Translations under genes and position numbers: made by a program | Virus record (IMG/VR): IMGVR_UViG_3300011116_001123 | Coordinates: 24,931 to 88,930 of that record | Source of the DNA: a virus | Reading direction: 5' to 3' (one strand) | Length of the DNA stretch: 64,000 nt | Shown: piece by piece, positions 38,425-47,346 of the stretch | Numbering within the stretch: the stretch's first letter is position 1 | How the letters are laid out: the number at the start of each line of letters is the position of its first letter | The notes under the pieces: generated by a model | What the model was told of the DNA's origin: nothing | Databases searched by the model: none | Seen by the model: the letters and a program-made list of their open reading frames with translations, nothing else

Positions 38425-39204
38425 TTAGTTCTGAGAGTCAAAGTTATTAATTTTTTCGAAATTAACAACTTGAAAAATATAAGACATAACTTTTCTTTTG
38501 ATAATAGGTACCATCGTTTCCTCGAATGGAAAATTCTGTGAACATTTGATTTCGAATATGGGTAGATTTTTATAAAATTCTGTTTGATTCCATTTTGAAT
38601 TCGAATCAATAATTTCAGTGAGTGTTCGTTCATCCATCCCACCTTCAGATATCAAACTCAAATGTGTCCTGTTTGTAGACTTATCTTTTTTGTCAGCCTT
38701 AATTTCATACTCCCACACGTACATTTTTTCTTCTGACTTTCGATAGAAAAAAATATATCCTGAGCCTGAAACTAAATTGTTTTTGTTTTTTCTCAAATAC
38801 AAATCAATAGATTCGAATGCAATATTCCATATTGATTTGGCGATGTTGAAAGCATCAAATAGTTTTGGGCCTGAAAACTTCAGAGTTTTATCTAATTCAT
38901 TTTCTTCTTGTTCGGTTAATTGTCTTGGTTTCTTTGGGGTCAATTCTTTAACAAGAATTTCATCATCAGGTGATTCGAATTTTTTGTTGGTTAACAAAAG
39001 TGTATTCTCCTTTGAGATTGACTGAATATTTGCAAGATGTAATGACAATTCCACAAAATTTGGGTATAACTCAAACTTATCAAAACTTTCGTCACATTTC
39101 TGTAGATAGTCCAACAAAGTGTATTTGTTGTACTCAAAATCCAATGGTTCTTTGAACATCCATTCTGGATTCAATTTGAATGATATCTTTTTCTTTCTAC
39201 CCAT
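38425..39204 (-). CDS. Hypothetical protein, 259 aa
   Basis: Not recognised. The N-terminus is Lys-rich (GRKKKISFKLNP), residues ~80-115 are acidic with many Glu ('LTEQEENELDKTLKFSG'), and 'LVSGSGYIFFYRKSEEKMYVWEYEI' forms a central beta region. No motif upstream. It may act with the adjacent 281-aa protein. Confidence 0.55.
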   Translation of the reverse strand: MGRKKKISFKLNPEWMFKEPLDFEYNKYTLLDYLQKCDESFDKFELYPNFVELSLHLANIQSISKENTLLLTNKKFESPDDEILVKELTPKKPRQLTEQEENELDKTLKFSGPKLFDAFNIAKSIWNIAFESIDLYLRKNKNNLVSGSGYIFFYRKSEEKMYVWEYEIKADKKDKSTNRTHLSLISEGGMDERTLTEIIDSNSKWNQTEFYKNLPIFEIKCSQNFPFEETMVPIIKRKVMSYIFQVVNFEKINNFDSQN

Positions 39205-39230
39205 AGGGAAATTATAATAGTTATTAACTA

Positions 39231-40076
39231 TTAATCAATTCTCATTATATAAAATAAGTCTCTGTCATCATAAACGTCGTGAGCTTCTCCATCGTAGGTA
39301 GCAAGGTAATGTCCGTAACCGTCCATGTCTATCGCTTCCTGTATCAGACTATCAATATCTATAAATGACTCATAGTGCAAATCTAAATTCTCTATAAACT
39401 CCCAAGGATCGGCTTTGGCTTCTCGTAATTTAGTTTCAATCATATCATCGATTAATTCATCGGGGAATTCTCCTTGAGGATCAGATCTTATTTCCAAAAT
39501 TTCTAAAGTATATTCGTCAATTAATTCTTCAAACTCAGATATTTTAGACGCATAAAAATCTTCATTCCCTTTCTCCATAAAGTTTTGAAGTTGTTTTACA
39601 CCATTTTCTAATCTTTTTTGTTTGTTTGTCAAGATTTCAACTTGTTCTTTTTGTCTAAATGACAACATCCTATCTGCATCATCGAAATACCCTTCAGCGT
39701 AATTATAAACATCATCAGTATAATAATCTTGGGCGTATTCCATGACTCTTTTAATGTCCAAGTGACTTTTAACGAAATCTTTATTGAAGACCGATACCCC
39801 TTCAGAATCTATCATATCTTTGATATATTCTACAGCAGATGCATGTGTGTCATATTCACTACCAATTGCATATTCAGAACCTTCGACACTGAATCTATCT
39901 AAATCGTAGTAATCTCCAACGAAGATGATATCTTCCAATGTTGCATCCTCAGATAAATCTCCATTATCTTTCAACCAACTCAAAAGAAGTTTAGCTCTCA
40001 ATTTTAGTGAGGGGTTATTTTCCATGTATAATTTGGTTCTATCTTCATCAGATTCATTTTGTAGTGAAAAATTCAT
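39231..40076 (-). CDS. Acidic hypothetical protein, 281 aa
   Basis: Very acidic and helical, with repeated Asp/Tyr clusters ('EYAQDYYTDDVYNYAEGYFDDADR') and a coiled-coil-like stretch at ~150-200. A RTATTTAT motif lies 13 nt upstream. No tag. Possibly a DNA mimic or structural protein; neither is shown. Confidence 0.6.
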   Translation of the reverse strand: MNFSLQNESDEDRTKLYMENNPSLKLRAKLLLSWLKDNGDLSEDATLEDIIFVGDYYDLDRFSVEGSEYAIGSEYDTHASAVEYIKDMIDSEGVSVFNKDFVKSHLDIKRVMEYAQDYYTDDVYNYAEGYFDDADRMLSFRQKEQVEILTNKQKRLENGVKQLQNFMEKGNEDFYASKISEFEELIDEYTLEILEIRSDPQGEFPDELIDDMIETKLREAKADPWEFIENLDLHYESFIDIDSLIQEAIDMDGYGHYLATYDGEAHDVYDDRDLFYIMRID

Positions 40077-40089
40077 CAGTTTTTATTTA

Positions 40090-40096
40090 ATAAATA
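40090..40096 (-). promoter_or_regulatory. RTATTTAT late-type promoter motif (long spacer)
   Basis: ATATTTAT on the minus strand, 13 nt before the ATG at 40076. Confidence 0.45.
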
Positions 40097-40126
40097 TCTT
40101 TATGCAATATAATTAAAGTAAGGAAC

Positions 40127-40133
40127 TATTTAT
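40127..40133 (+). promoter_or_regulatory. TATTTAT motif upstream of the 51-aa gene
   Basis: CTATTTAT, 29 nt before the ATG at 40163, which would give a longer leader than usual. Confidence 0.35.
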
Positions 40134-40162
40134 AGACATAAACAAATTAAATTATCATCACT

Positions 40163-40318
40163 ATGGGATGCGGATGCAAAAACAATAATCAAGCACAGCC
40201 TCAAGCTCAACAACAAGCTACAACTCAATTAGCGAAAGAACAACAAAATGAGAGTGTTAAGGCGGCTATCAAAAAAACTGTAGAGAAGTACTACAACGTA
40301 AACAAAACTTCTAACTAA
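40163..40318 (+). CDS. Small Gln-rich virion-like protein MGCGCKNN..., 51 aa
   Basis: Starts MGCGCKNNNQ, a Cys-x-Cys head followed by a Gln-rich stretch and a Lys-rich amphipathic helix ('SVKAAIKKTVEKYYNV'). I have seen similar MGCGCK proteins in marine and gut phages, function unknown. Two cysteines could bind metal or form disulfides. It is followed by a strong terminator. Confidence 0.6.
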   Translation: MGCGCKNNNQAQPQAQQQATTQLAKEQQNESVKAAIKKTVEKYYNVNKTSN

Positions 40319-40339
40319 GTTTTAATGTAGGGATTTATA

Positions 40340-40366
40340 AAAGGGACAATTATTTGTCCCTTTTTT
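40340..40366 (+). terminator. Rho-independent terminator
   Basis: AAAGGGACAA pairs with TTGTCCCTTT around a TTAT loop, ending in a T6 run. The next RTATTTAT motif follows within 2 nt. Confidence 0.9.
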
Positions 40367-40367
40367 G

Positions 40368-40374
40368 TATTTAT
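40368..40374 (+). promoter_or_regulatory. RTATTTAT late-type promoter motif (short spacer)
   Basis: GTATTTAT directly after the terminator's T-run and 4 nt before the ATG at 40379; the clearest terminator-motif-start arrangement in the window. Confidence 0.6.
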
Positions 40375-40378
40375 TAAT

Positions 40379-41374
40379 ATGAATTTTCAAAAGATAATTG
40401 ACGACTTCAATGATGGTGAGTTTGACGCCGAACTTTTTTTCGGTGATTGGAACACATTTTTTACCATTTTGGACAAAAGAGGTTTTATTAACCAAATTGA
40501 TATCGAGAATACAGAGGTACAAAACGCATTGTTGATTTGGCTTCATGGTAGAGACCGTAAAAGGTTCCTCGAATTTGTTGAAGATAAATTGTCAGATATT
40601 ATCGTTGATGAAAATGGTGTAGTTTATTTGGATTTGGATGACAGGTCTGAGTTATCAAATTTTTTCTGTGAAAGTTCCCGTAATGGACTTTCGAAAGGAT
40701 ATGTTGAAGATGTTCTATCTGGAGAAAATGACCTTTACCTTTACGACCGCACGACTAATAGTGTCTATCGGGATGTAATCTACGGACTGAATCCAAAAAA
40801 TATGGAATACTTAAGAAAACGTGTCTTCGAAATCCTTAAGGACCAAAAAATAGAAACTGAGACTATCCAATTAGAAGATATTGCTAAAGAACAAGGTCAT
40901 CCCGAATACGTGACAGTTGATAATCCTACAACAGCACAGACTATCATAGACGATGAAGAGTCAATGAATTACCTTTTGGAAACTCATCTTGAAGAGTTGA
41001 ATGACCAATTAATGTCCATTCACAATGATGCTTATAACCAAGCATATGAAAGTGAACTTTATAAAAGCATTTTCAATGAATTACAAGAGTATATAAACGG
41101 TAATGGTGAATATTATTCAAAACCTCACCGTTTCAAAAAAGATACAATGACTCAACGATTTAGAGTTCCTGTTGCATCAAACTTTGACGAAGTAATTTTA
41201 GACTATTTAATTTCGAACAAAAATCGAGGATCTCGTGGATTATTAGAATATTGGGGTGAGTACATACCATTGGTTCAAGATGAACAAGATTGTTTGAAAG
41301 TATATCCACCAGATTATCCTGACTTTAGAGAGGTCGAGAATAATATTAATGAAATTTTCACAGATTACCTGTAA
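40379..41374 (+). CDS. Hypothetical protein, 331 aa
   Basis: Not recognised. Acidic, mixed alpha/beta; 'IIDDFNDGEFDAELFFGDWNTFF' and 'PVASNFDEVILDYLISNKNRGSRGLLEYWGEYIP' look like conserved segments. No tag. Its isolated promoter suggests single-gene expression. Confidence 0.6.
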   Translation: MNFQKIIDDFNDGEFDAELFFGDWNTFFTILDKRGFINQIDIENTEVQNALLIWLHGRDRKRFLEFVEDKLSDIIVDENGVVYLDLDDRSELSNFFCESSRNGLSKGYVEDVLSGENDLYLYDRTTNSVYRDVIYGLNPKNMEYLRKRVFEILKDQKIETETIQLEDIAKEQGHPEYVTVDNPTTAQTIIDDEESMNYLLETHLEELNDQLMSIHNDAYNQAYESELYKSIFNELQEYINGNGEYYSKPHRFKKDTMTQRFRVPVASNFDEVILDYLISNKNRGSRGLLEYWGEYIPLVQDEQDCLKVYPPDYPDFREVENNINEIFTDYL

Positions 41375-41431
41375 TTATTCTATTCTTTTTGCAAGTAAAA
41401 TTTATTATCATTCAACAAATCAATGAATTAA

Positions 41432-42178
41432 ATGATACTTAAGAAGACCAATAGTAGGGTTTACACAATAAATTTATTTTCGGATTATCTGTTAACAAAA
41501 ATCCCTCACTCAGAGGAATCAATTTTCTCAGTAGCAGATTGTAAAAATTTCATTATCATAAAAGGGAAGACTTCATACAAAGAAATTTTAGACATTAGCT
41601 CAATAACGAAAGAGTTTAATGAAAAGTATGAACCTGAAACACCAATCTCCCATACTATAGATTTGATTGAATATGATTGTAAGTTATCCAAAATAAAAAA
41701 TTTGGAGTTTATTTTACATCGTTCGGATAACTGTTCCTACCATAAAACCCAAATTGAAAAATTTTTATCGAGCGAATCCTCATTCGATTTCAGTTGTTAC
41801 CCATCGGAGTTGTCTGATGAAGAGTTGATTATTACCTCCGAATTCCCTCATGGTTATTCATTGAACCAAGGAAGACTTATTTACTTTTACGGAAAACACA
41901 TTTTTTATAATATTCCGACTAACTATACAAATTCATCCATGATTTTCAATCTATCTTTGGACAAAGATGATGAAAATGATAATATTATCTCAATATTCAA
42001 TATCGATAAAAACTCTGAAGATGAAACCTTAAAATCGGCAATATTAGATGTGTTCGATTTTGATATGTCTTGGTTATCATCTGAAATGAAAAAAGTGGAT
42101 TGGAGTATTGAACTCACAAATCCACTTGAGGAATATTCTTTTATTAAAAAGAAAAATAAGGACTTTATTATTTTCTAA
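41432..42178 (+). CDS. Hypothetical protein, 248 aa
   Basis: Not recognised. Beta-rich with Ser/Tyr runs; C-terminus 'WSIELTNPLEEYSFIKKKNKDFIIF'. It ends 4 nt into the glutaredoxin-like gene on the opposite strand. No RTATTTAT motif. Confidence 0.5.
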   Translation: MILKKTNSRVYTINLFSDYLLTKIPHSEESIFSVADCKNFIIIKGKTSYKEILDISSITKEFNEKYEPETPISHTIDLIEYDCKLSKIKNLEFILHRSDNCSYHKTQIEKFLSSESSFDFSCYPSELSDEELIITSEFPHGYSLNQGRLIYFYGKHIFYNIPTNYTNSSMIFNLSLDKDDENDNIISIFNIDKNSEDETLKSAILDVFDFDMSWLSSEMKKVDWSIELTNPLEEYSFIKKKNKDFIIF

Positions 42179-42474
42179 ATAATCCCGACATTTTTTCGGT
42201 GTTCGTTGATTATTTGAAGTGCTTCGGTCAACTCGTTATAATTTTTTTCAGGTGTGTAAAGAAAGGATTTGTAATCCTTCCCACTACCTTCAATAATCAA
42301 TAATGCTGGAATCATATCATTATCAGTTATTTCACTGAAAATGTCGTACTCATCTTTGTACTCGTCGATATCTCTATCAAAAAATTCAACTCCTTCTTCC
42401 TTCAACATTTTTTTGAAGTCAACACAAAAAGGACATCCTTTCATAGTATAGACAATTACATTCAGATCCTTCAT
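42175..42474 (-). CDS. Glutaredoxin-like protein, 99 aa
   Basis: 'VIVYTMKGCPFCVDFKKMLKEEGVEFFDRDID' gives the thioredoxin-fold start with a CPFC dithiol active site and the following helix; 'DNDMIPALLIIEG' is the cis-Pro (IPAL) strand. It would reduce disulfides or a ribonucleotide reductase; the RNR itself is not in this window. It follows the thioredoxin gene by 5 nt. Confidence 0.85.
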   Translation of the reverse strand: MKDLNVIVYTMKGCPFCVDFKKMLKEEGVEFFDRDIDEYKDEYDIFSEITDNDMIPALLIIEGSGKDYKSFLYTPEKNYNELTEALQIINEHRKNVGII

Positions 42475-42479
42475 GATTA

Positions 42480-42797
42480 TTAATCTAACAATTTAAGAAG
42501 TTGATCAGGTGACATAACTCCTGGTTTTGAAAAAGTTTCCTCACCATTTTCGAATATTTTAATCGTCGGAACTCCCCTCACATTCCATTCTTTCATAAGG
42601 TCCATGTCTTGTTCAATGTCAAATTTATAGACCCCGTATTTCGGTGTTCCTTTTTGCATCAAAGTTTCATTAACTTTTTCAAGGTTCCCCAACATTATTT
42701 TGCACGGTCCACACCAAGTTGCAAATAGGTCAAGGACGAAGTTTTCCTTGTTGTTAATCTTTTGTTTTAGTTCTTCACTTGTTAGTTGTTTTGTCAT
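42480..42797 (-). CDS. Thioredoxin-like protein, 105 aa
   Basis: 'LDLFATWCGPCKIMLGNLEKV' carries the canonical WCGPC active site, and 'WNVRGVPTIKIFENGEE' the cis-Pro loop. Length is typical. It probably keeps a phage reductase or host enzyme reduced. It overlaps the upstream gene by 23 nt and precedes glutaredoxin. Confidence 0.95.
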   Translation of the reverse strand: MTKQLTSEELKQKINNKENFVLDLFATWCGPCKIMLGNLEKVNETLMQKGTPKYGVYKFDIEQDMDLMKEWNVRGVPTIKIFENGEETFSKPGVMSPDQLLKLLD

Positions 42798-43119
42798 TGT
42801 TAAATTGTTTTAATAGTTGTTGTATAAAAATTGTTAGTTCGCTGTGTTGACTTTGATTGTAATACACAATTAAATTCGATTCAACTTCACCTAACAATAA
42901 ATATAAATAAAATCCCTGTTTTGTTTTATAAATTTTTTTATTGAATTTAGGTTTTACATTAATGATACCTGTAGATGCCTCACTCCAAAGGACTTCTAAA
43001 CTTCTATTATCGATGAATTTATAAATAGAATGGTCAGGAAAATCCAATCTTAAACTCGAAAAAACTCCTGAAATTTTTTCATTGTTCTTAATCAATTTTG
43101 GTTTGTTTATCTTATCCAT
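42775..43119 (-). CDS. Hypothetical protein, 114 aa
   Basis: Not recognised. It has a beta-rich centre ('NRSLEVLWSEASTGIINVKPKF') and a C-terminal Gln/Asn-rich helix. It overlaps the PcfJ-like gene start region and the thioredoxin gene, forming a compact operon. Confidence 0.5.
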   Translation of the reverse strand: MDKINKPKLIKNNEKISGVFSSLRLDFPDHSIYKFIDNRSLEVLWSEASTGIINVKPKFNKKIYKTKQGFYLYLLLGEVESNLIVYYNQSQHSELTIFIQQLLKQFNNDKTTNK

Positions 43120-44804
43120 TCGTGAGTCGTTTGTGTCGAGTTATCAATTTTATACGTCCATTGAATTAGACCATCGTCATCCCAATATGAATCAGACTCA
43201 AAGAATGTCCCATTATAACACTTCTTTGTTATTTTTACGGTTTCGAATCTATCATCATTCACGTAATATAACATTTTCAAATCCAATTTCAATAGCCAGT
43301 GTGTCCATTCATCAGATAATTTTCCATTGTACTTACCCAAACTTTGCACCCTTTGACATTTAACCTTATTATCCTCTCGGTATAATTGATATTCAATAGT
43401 CGCCCTTTCCTCAGAATCTCTACCACCTTTTCTGAGTGAAATAATCAAGTTCGATGATTTACCAATATAAGTTTTTACACAATTAGATTGTACAGAACTT
43501 TCTGAGTTATATGATGTTGAATCATCCAATAAAACTGGATAGTAGTCCCCGAATGGTTCTTCCAAATATTCATAAGAATATATAGGATAAATCCTTTCGT
43601 AGTGACCTTTTTTATAGAACGATAATTTATCTGACCAGTCCAAATGTTCATTTCTGAAAAATTGACTGTCCACTTCATCACTCATCCATTTCAAATCAGT
43701 CTCTCCATACAATTTCAATTGGGTGTATATTTCGATGTGATCGATAAAAGTAAAATGGTCTAACAAATCCTCGAAATACACTTTCTTAAATAAATTGAAT
43801 ACTCTTCGTAACTCATCTTTACCGATAACATTTACGAAGTCTGCGTGGATATCTCTGGGTACAACTTTATACTCGGAATTTAGAGTATGTAAAATAAAAT
43901 CATCGTCCTGATTAATCCAATCATCACCAAATAACTTCCTTGCCACAGAATACAAATCCAAATTCAATTCTTTACAACTATGGAGAGCTTTCTTCAATTT
44001 CTTACCATTCAATCCATTATGAATCATGAAGGCATCGACTAATCGATTACCATTTTTTTTGAGTATTTTTCTAATTTTGGGCCCGACAAGTTGAGAGGAG
44101 TACAATCGGAAGTTGTTTGGATACTTGATTCCCTTTTTATCCAAATAAAACTTGAATAACCTTTTATCGAAATTAAAATTAAGTGAGTCCTCTCTCCCGT
44201 CAATTTCCTTCATAAACTTTGACAATGCATCATTTGCAACGCCTGAGCTATTATGTGTATAAGACCATCCCTTATCCCTGATGGTATACATTATAGAGGA
44301 TATCGGCTCCCCCAAAAAATAGTTTTTGTGAAGTTTTTTTCTAACCTTTTTTTTATTCTGATAGTTGTGTAAAAGTCCTGAATATACATCACCTGTTTTA
44401 ACGTTGACTGTTACATAGTCCACACTACGAACGATCTTGAACCATTTGTTCCCCATTTTCCTTTCCCTATACCCATTAAAGACCTTCATAGAGACCTTAT
44501 CTCCATCTCGTTCGACCACAACCATCAAGTAAGATTTCAAGACCCTGGATAAAGGATTTCCGTAGTGTAAAATGAAGTCCTGTTCAACGTTGGAAACATA
44601 GTTTTCTAAAAAGACATCTGAGGTTTTAGATAAACTGACTTGGTCATAAGCAATTCTATAAAATTCTTTTTCCCAAACATCCTCAACTTCATCATCATCG
44701 AAAAAATATTTGTTTCTTGGATGAGGAAAAGAAATGGGAACGGTGTCGTGAAATACAACTGTGGTGTAGGATTCATAATTAACTTTGAAAATTTCTTCTT
44801 TCAT
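43107..44804 (-). CDS. PcfJ-like protein, 565 aa
   Basis: The C-terminal part 'SVQSNCVKTYIGKSSNLIISLRKGGRDSEERATIEY' resembles the conserved core of PcfJ-like proteins (Cys-V-x-x-Y then SLR and a RATIE strand), found on conjugative plasmids and phages, function unknown. The N-terminal ~400 residues are unrecognised and helical. The Cys may be functional. The assignment rests on this one region. Confidence 0.5.
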   Translation of the reverse strand: MKEEIFKVNYESYTTVVFHDTVPISFPHPRNKYFFDDDEVEDVWEKEFYRIAYDQVSLSKTSDVFLENYVSNVEQDFILHYGNPLSRVLKSYLMVVVERDGDKVSMKVFNGYRERKMGNKWFKIVRSVDYVTVNVKTGDVYSGLLHNYQNKKKVRKKLHKNYFLGEPISSIMYTIRDKGWSYTHNSSGVANDALSKFMKEIDGREDSLNFNFDKRLFKFYLDKKGIKYPNNFRLYSSQLVGPKIRKILKKNGNRLVDAFMIHNGLNGKKLKKALHSCKELNLDLYSVARKLFGDDWINQDDDFILHTLNSEYKVVPRDIHADFVNVIGKDELRRVFNLFKKVYFEDLLDHFTFIDHIEIYTQLKLYGETDLKWMSDEVDSQFFRNEHLDWSDKLSFYKKGHYERIYPIYSYEYLEEPFGDYYPVLLDDSTSYNSESSVQSNCVKTYIGKSSNLIISLRKGGRDSEERATIEYQLYREDNKVKCQRVQSLGKYNGKLSDEWTHWLLKLDLKMLYYVNDDRFETVKITKKCYNGTFFESDSYWDDDGLIQWTYKIDNSTQTTHEWIR

Positions 44805-44814
44805 ATTTTAATTA

Positions 44815-44847
44815 TAATAAAAAAAATGGGGGATATAAACCCCCCAC
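44815..44847 (-). terminator. Rho-independent terminator
   Basis: A TGGGGG/CCCCCA stem with a short loop and a T-run on the minus strand. It ends the DUF932 gene. Confidence 0.75.
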
Positions 44848-44851
44848 TTAA

Positions 44852-45601
44852 TTAACAATAAGACTCTGCCAACTCCCAAAGATTAGTATTAATCTTGTTG
44901 ATGGATTGGAAGTTTTTCAATTCTTTCATCGAAGTGAATCTTCCTTTTTCGGATTGGTATCTCAAACCCCCTCGAACAAACTTCTCTTGAATTACGTTGA
45001 ACGTAGTCCAAACTGAACTTCCTGAATCCTCATGTCTGATGGGACGAAGGAAGTCCTCAAATTTGATTTTGGGGATTGACCCACTTTGCCAACGGATTGA
45101 GGTGGCTTTGGTGACAAAGTCAACCACTTTTTCTTCATCCAAGAATGTGGACTCCATCTTACCTACAGACCTTTGGATTACTGGCAGTCTTTCCGCAAAT
45201 TGGTCTGTGATTTGTCTCACTGTTCCCATGTCAAACTTCATGTGTTTAACAGAAATTTTATCCGAAAGGGATGTTGGTACTGTTAAACCATTGGAACAAA
45301 CTAATCGATGAAGACCAGCACTTACTGAGAACGTACTCATTCCGTTGTGGGAATTTCTGATAATCGCCTCTACCAAAGAATCTCCTACTTGTGGAAATTC
45401 CACATTACGTAGTCTCAACTCATGTTGGTCGTAAATCCCTCTACCGTTTTGTTTGGCAGAGTATACTTTCCATCCTTCATTCTCAAAGTTTTCGAGAATA
45501 TCCATTGTCGGTACAAAAGTGTACTTATTCGACATTTTTGGAGATGGAGAGGTGGTGAACACTGAAGGAGCGATTCTCTTGAGGTAGTCTGTCGTTATCA
45601 T
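44852..45601 (-). CDS. DUF932 phage/plasmid-like protein, 249 aa
   Basis: 'GDSLVEAIIRNSHNGMSTFSVSAGLHRLVCSNGLTV' is the hallmark of DUF932 (phage/plasmid-like family), with the Ser-His...R-x-V-C-x-N-G core. The family is widespread in phages and plasmids; its biochemical role is not settled. It forms its own unit with a terminator. Confidence 0.85.
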   Translation of the reverse strand: MITTDYLKRIAPSVFTTSPSPKMSNKYTFVPTMDILENFENEGWKVYSAKQNGRGIYDQHELRLRNVEFPQVGDSLVEAIIRNSHNGMSTFSVSAGLHRLVCSNGLTVPTSLSDKISVKHMKFDMGTVRQITDQFAERLPVIQRSVGKMESTFLDEEKVVDFVTKATSIRWQSGSIPKIKFEDFLRPIRHEDSGSSVWTTFNVIQEKFVRGGLRYQSEKGRFTSMKELKNFQSINKINTNLWELAESYC

Positions 45602-45653
45602 GTCTTATTGATTTAGAATTCAAAGATATGATAAGAAATTTAATTTGCCAAAC

Positions 45654-45935
45654 TCAATTCAAAAAAAGATAACCAAATTTCGTTTTTTGAATAAAATTTT
45701 TCGAGAGTTCTTCAACTACCTGTTTATCAGGTTGATTAATTTTGGAGCAGACATCAATTAATTGAGATTGGGTTAGGCTCACATCCTCACCCTTCTCATA
45801 ATTCTCAATCGCCACTTCTTTGATTTTTATATAGAAGTATTCTTCCTTTTCTTTGGGGACCAAATTCAATAAGTCAGTAGGATTTTCCCTGAAAAACTTA
45901 ATGATGTTATTCATGTATATTTCAACATCAACCAT
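45654..45935 (-). CDS. Hypothetical protein, 93 aa
   Basis: A small helical protein with 'RENPTDLLNLVPKEKEEYFYIKIKEVA' and 'VSLTQSQLIDVCSKI', which looks like a repeat-containing phage family I cannot name. An alternative start seven codons in (MNNIIKFF) is also plausible. Confidence 0.5.
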   Translation of the reverse strand: MVDVEIYMNNIIKFFRENPTDLLNLVPKEKEEYFYIKIKEVAIENYEKGEDVSLTQSQLIDVCSKINQPDKQVVEELSKNFIQKTKFGYLFLN

Positions 45936-45961
45936 ATCGATTAAAATTAATTTGAGAAATA

Positions 45962-47302
45962 TTAATCCTCAGTTTTGTCCATAAATTCCAAATCCCACAT
46001 ATTAGGACCTATTGGGTCACCTTTTTCGAGTATTTTCTTCGGTACTTGTACGTTATCACATCCTTTTAGATTCAAGAACATAAGATTTGGTAAGTCAGCA
46101 ACACACTCAGGTATCGATCTCAATTCAGGATTTCGAGTAATCGCCAAGAAATTCAAATTTTTGAGTTCACATATTGACTCAGGAACTCTCGAGAATGTAA
46201 TGTTATCCGTGAGAATATTTGTTAGATTTTTGAGTTTACCTATATCTTCAGGTAAATCCACATTAATAGGATCTTTACTGTCTCTATTTTGAATTAAAAT
46301 TCTTTCCAAAGATTGAGGTAAACTTTCAACCAAATCTTCTAAACCATACAATGCTATAAACTTACCCACAGTTCCTGAAGTTAAACTTTCAATTTTCAAT
46401 TCTGTACCACCGAGTATCATACCTTTTGCAAACTCAGGTTTGAAGAAAGCTTTTAATTCTTTCATAGGACCATTCAACAAGCCTACTAATTCTTGTTGTC
46501 TGTCGTCCTTGTCCATAAATTGACCAGATGGGAAATGGAATTGATATCTTTCTTTAGGAAGACCAGTCAAAGGGCTAACATCTTTATCATTAGGATTGAA
46601 CACCACATATAAAGGACCATCTTTGATATATCTATCAAACCAGTTTGCTCCAGGAGCTGATGTACACCATCTTGTTTCCTGATTGTTTCCGCCATAAAAA
46701 CACGCGGCTTCCTTACCTACAACTCCCTTGTCCTCAATTTGTATGACTCTCCAGTTCTCACCATCATAAACCATCTTCGCCCCTGGATGGACAGGTGCAG
46801 ATTTTCTTTCAGCCTTTGTGGTTGTTGCTAGTGTTAAATCGAAATCCTTAACAGCATCATAAAGTTGATCTGGTGTCAACTTGTTGATGTCTCTCATTTC
46901 TTTAGGCAAACGTCCCTTGAATCTATCAAACTTTTTAAGGTCATCAGTGACCTTGTAAAGGTCTTCCATGAAAACATCCTTCGCTCGTTTGACATCTTTT
47001 TCATAAGTGTAGTCACCAGGGTTTGTCTCGGTTTTCGGTATCAAATAATGCTTTACTAACCATGGTACATAACTTCCAGCCTTGATTTTACTGAGTTCAT
47101 CAGGAGTAGCAGTTTCGATGTCCACATTATTTAATCTAGTTGTTGGGTCAGCCATGACCAAATCAATAAACTCTTTCTTTGAAAGTTTAGGTCTTAACCT
47201 ATTACCCTCTTTATCCGTACCAGGTTTGGTTAAAGCGTTCATCAAGACTTCGAATCTCGACTGTTCAACTATGATTGACTTTAATAACGAAGTGAATTTC
47301 AT
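45962..47302 (-). CDS. Tagged leucine-rich-repeat protein, 446 aa
   Basis: The tag 'MKFTSLLKSIIVEQ' ends IVEQ (cleavage predicted after Glu). Residues ~60-90 contain 'KAGSYVPWLVKHYL' and ~205-235 'ETRWCTSAPGANWFDRYIKDGPLYVVF', a compact pattern I associate with other phage virion proteins. The C-terminal ~120 residues are 4-5 leucine-rich repeats ('LKNLTNILTDNITFSRVPESICELKNLNFLAI'). LRRs usually bind proteins. Own RTATTTAT motif, 17 nt upstream. Confidence 0.7.
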   Translation of the reverse strand: MKFTSLLKSIIVEQSRFEVLMNALTKPGTDKEGNRLRPKLSKKEFIDLVMADPTTRLNNVDIETATPDELSKIKAGSYVPWLVKHYLIPKTETNPGDYTYEKDVKRAKDVFMEDLYKVTDDLKKFDRFKGRLPKEMRDINKLTPDQLYDAVKDFDLTLATTTKAERKSAPVHPGAKMVYDGENWRVIQIEDKGVVGKEAACFYGGNNQETRWCTSAPGANWFDRYIKDGPLYVVFNPNDKDVSPLTGLPKERYQFHFPSGQFMDKDDRQQELVGLLNGPMKELKAFFKPEFAKGMILGGTELKIESLTSGTVGKFIALYGLEDLVESLPQSLERILIQNRDSKDPINVDLPEDIGKLKNLTNILTDNITFSRVPESICELKNLNFLAITRNPELRSIPECVADLPNLMFLNLKGCDNVQVPKKILEKGDPIGPNMWDLEFMDKTED

Positions 47303-47319
47303 TTAATTTTAATTTATTA

Positions 47320-47326
47320 ATAAATA
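47320..47326 (-). promoter_or_regulatory. RTATTTAT late-type promoter motif (long spacer)
   Basis: ATATTTAT on the minus strand, 17 nt before the ATG at 47302. Confidence 0.5.
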
Positions 47327-47346
47327 TATTGGTATGACAAAAATAA

